NCBI GenBank assembly: GCA_002471805.1
Contig: DKQR01000121.1
Span: 1-8,367, forward strand
Origin: Fidelibacterota bacterium UBA7303
Lineage (GTDB): Bacteria; Fidelibacterota; Marinisomatia; Marinisomatales; UBA1611
DNA length: 8,367 nt
Direction: 5' to 3'
The position numbers and the translations under genes were made by a program. Below the pieces are notes generated by a model, which saw only the letters and a list, made by a program, of their open reading frames with translations, was not told the DNA's origin and did not search any database. Position 1 is the first letter of the stretch; every line of letters begins with the position of its first letter. Positions 6,899-8,367 of the stretch are shown here, one piece after another.

Positions 6899-8191
6899 AT
6901 GAAAATCAATATCAGAATAATATTAACGGGATTACTTCTTGTCTCATTGGCTTTTTCAGGCGGATTAAGTAAAGCAGAAAAGGCAATACAAACATATATT
7001 GATAAGCATGTGGAAGAAGCGATAGACCTCATTGAAAAAGTGGTTAATATCAATAGTGGAACACTCAACATTGATGGCAATAAAACTGTAGGAAATATAT
7101 TTCAGGCCGAACTCGATCAACTTGGATTTAATACGTATTGGGTGACTTATCCTGAAACTATCAAACGTTCCGGGCATCTTTTTGCGGAAATGCGCGGCGG
7201 CAAGGGGAAAAAAATCGTATTGATTGGTCATTTGGACACCGTATTTGAGCTTGATGATCCATTCCAGAAATTTACACGAAAAGGGGATACTGCTTACGGA
7301 CCAGGTGTTTCTGATATGAAAGCGGGTGATGTATCCATGATCTATGCCATGAAAGCACTTGACATCATAGGCGCCCTGAAAGATTTAAATCTGACACTTG
7401 TATTTATTGGTGACGAGGAGAAAACAGGCGGCCCCCCATCTATTGTACGCAGGGAATTAATTGAAGCAGGGAAGTGGGCCAATATAGGATTGGGATTCGA
7501 AGGGGCTCATGGGCTGAATACGGGAACGGTAGCCAGGCGAAGTTCTTCCTCCTGGATGCTGACGACCACGGGTATTCAAGGCCATTCTTCTCAAATTTTT
7601 AAAGAAAAATTGGGATACGGTGCCATTTTTGAAGCAACTCGTATTGTGAATGCTTTTCGTGAAGAATTGGTGGGAGAAAAATATCTATCGTTTAACCCCG
7701 GAATCATCGTTGGCGGTACGGATGTAGATTATGACCCTGTAACAGCGCGCGGTTCAACTTTCGGTAAAACAAATGTCGTTTCACAAGCTGTAACGGTTCA
7801 TGGTGGTATCCGGACGATATCAACAGAACAATTGGACAAGGCCATGGCACGCATGAAGGATATCACTAATAAGAATTTGCCTGGCACAACCGCAAAGATC
7901 AAATTCAAAACCAGTTATCCGCCAATGGCGCCAACAAAGGCAAATTATGCACTGTTGGATAAATTGGAATCTGTAAATATGGATCTTGGATATGGTCAAT
8001 TGGAACCCCTTGATCCTGGGAAACGCGGTGCAGCAGATATTTCTTTTGTGGCACCGCATGTAGATGCATCTTTAGCTGGGATGGGTCCTGATGGATTTGG
8101 AGAACACTCAGAAAAGGAAGGCTTGGATTTGACATCATTTCCAAAGACCACTACCCGTGCGGCAATTTTGATCTATCGATTAACACGTTAA
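6899..8191 (+). CDS. Exported M20-family zinc metallopeptidase (carboxypeptidase G2-like)
   Basis: The 430-residue product (numbered from the ATG at 6899) begins MKINIRIILTGLLLVSLAFSGG, a Sec signal peptide, so it should act in the periplasm or outside. All metal and catalytic positions of M20 dizinc hydrolases are present: His111 and Asp113 in GHLDTV, Asp139 in VSDMKAG, Glu173 (general base) and Glu174 in GDEE, Glu201 in GFEGAH, and His403 in GEHSEKEG. His229 in GIQGHSS marks the dimerisation domain inserted in the middle. The spacing closely follows Pseudomonas carboxypeptidase G2, so hydrolysis of C-terminal glutamate or a similar small peptide or N-acyl amino acid is likely; exact substrate is not readable. 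The ATG at 6890 would add only Met-Glu-Arg and lacks a ribosome site. A 121-base gap and a possible terminator separate it from tadA, so it is probably its own transcript. Serine codon use differs from the lipoprotein gene upstream. Confidence 0.93.
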   Translation: MKINIRIILTGLLLVSLAFSGGLSKAEKAIQTYIDKHVEEAIDLIEKVVNINSGTLNIDGNKTVGNIFQAELDQLGFNTYWVTYPETIKRSGHLFAEMRGGKGKKIVLIGHLDTVFELDDPFQKFTRKGDTAYGPGVSDMKAGDVSMIYAMKALDIIGALKDLNLTLVFIGDEEKTGGPPSIVRRELIEAGKWANIGLGFEGAHGLNTGTVARRSSSSWMLTTTGIQGHSSQIFKEKLGYGAIFEATRIVNAFREELVGEKYLSFNPGIIVGGTDVDYDPVTARGSTFGKTNVVSQAVTVHGGIRTISTEQLDKAMARMKDITNKNLPGTTAKIKFKTSYPPMAPTKANYALLDKLESVNMDLGYGQLEPLDPGKRGAADISFVAPHVDASLAGMGPDGFGEHSEKEGLDLTSFPKTTTRAAILIYRLTR

Positions 8192-8322
8192 ATTAAATAC
8201 GTTAATTGTAAATATTTGATTCATTGATATATAGGGAGATGCGCTTCTGCAGAGTTCTTCAAATTTTGTTCAGCTTAATGGAAAAAAGGTGGTAAAGTTA
8301 GTTTTTTGTTGGGTTAAGATTT
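8192..8322. other. AT-rich spacer between the M20 peptidase and tRNA-Ser
   Basis: About 130 bases with no open frame of note. It holds a weak AT-rich inverted repeat at the peptidase stop (ATTAAC at 8179, GTTAAT at 8201) and A and T runs (8282-8287, 8302-8307). I see no convincing terminator, small RNA or attachment site here. Confidence 0.5.
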
Positions 8323-8328
8323 TATAAT
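8323..8328 (+). promoter_or_regulatory. -10 box (TATAAT) of the tRNA-Ser promoter
   Basis: A perfect TATAAT lies 11 bases before the first base of the tRNA-Ser gene, placing the expected transcription start near 8335. No good TTGACA is found 16-18 bases upstream, where the sequence is a T-rich run at 8302-8307. The assignment therefore rests on the -10 box and its position. Confidence 0.5.
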
Positions 8329-8339
8329 TTCACGACGAT

Positions 8340-8367
8340 GGAGAGATGGCAGAGTCTGGCTGAATGC
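8340..8367 (+). tRNA. tRNA-Ser, 5' end only (cut by the window edge)
   Basis: The last 28 bases begin GGAGAGATGGCAGAG, the standard start of bacterial serine tRNAs. They can be read as acceptor strand GGAGAGA, then T8 and G9, then a D arm whose stem GCA (8349-8351) pairs with TGC (8365-8367). The loop has the conserved A14 and GG. Leucine tRNAs, the other long-variable-arm class common in bacteria, usually start GC rather than GGAGAG. The anticodon is outside the window, so the isoacceptor cannot be given. Confidence 0.8.

Noticed and set aside
8179..8206. Inverted repeat ATTAAC/GTTAAT around the M20 stop as a terminator
   Set aside because: The stem is AT-only apart from one pair, is interrupted by mismatches and has no following T run.
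1..8367. CRISPR array, insertion sequence, toxin-antitoxin or phage genes
   Set aside because: No regularly spaced identical repeats, transposase motifs, terminal inverted repeats or small gene pairs of that kind were found on either strand.

Overview
The window (8,367 bp, moderate GC) reads as ordinary chromosomal DNA from a bacterium of the Fibrobacterota-Chlorobiota-Bacteroidota (FCB) superphylum or a close relative. Candidatus Marinimicrobia (SAR406/Neomarinimicrobiota) or Calditrichota-type lineages are my best guess. The main clue is the carboxy-terminal type A sorting domain of the type IX secretion system (T9SS), with the motif YPNPFNP, on a giant acidic repeat protein. This is inference from protein style; no taxonomic marker gene is complete here.

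Layout, all on the + strand. Positions 2-5578 hold the 3' part (about 1,858 codons) of a very large secreted or cell-surface protein whose beginning lies before the window. It has a series of about 110-120-residue bacterial Ig-like modules, then fibronectin-like and cadherin-like modules, then a T9SS sorting domain. Its stop overlaps (ATGA) the start of a 235-residue putative lipoprotein with TPR-like helices (5575-6282). Six bases later comes tadA, the tRNA adenosine(34) deaminase (6289-6777). These three look like one transcription unit, closed by a weak possible terminator at 6793-6825. A separate gene at 6899-8191 encodes an exported M20-family zinc peptidase related to carboxypeptidase G2. 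The last 28 bases (8340-8367) are the 5' end of a tRNA-Ser gene, preceded by a perfect TATAAT box.

How the parts relate: the giant protein should cross the inner membrane by Sec (its signal peptide is out of view) and the outer membrane by T9SS. The coupled lipoprotein may help its export or anchoring, but nothing in its sequence proves this. TadA is a housekeeping enzyme and its position in the cluster may be incidental. The M20 enzyme probably trims glutamyl-type or other small peptides outside the cytoplasm. No mobile element, CRISPR array or clear new defence or biosynthetic system is visible. The most unusual observations are a sharp change in serine codon use inside the giant gene, a basic insertion in one of its otherwise acidic modules, and the translational coupling of the giant protein to the small lipoprotein.
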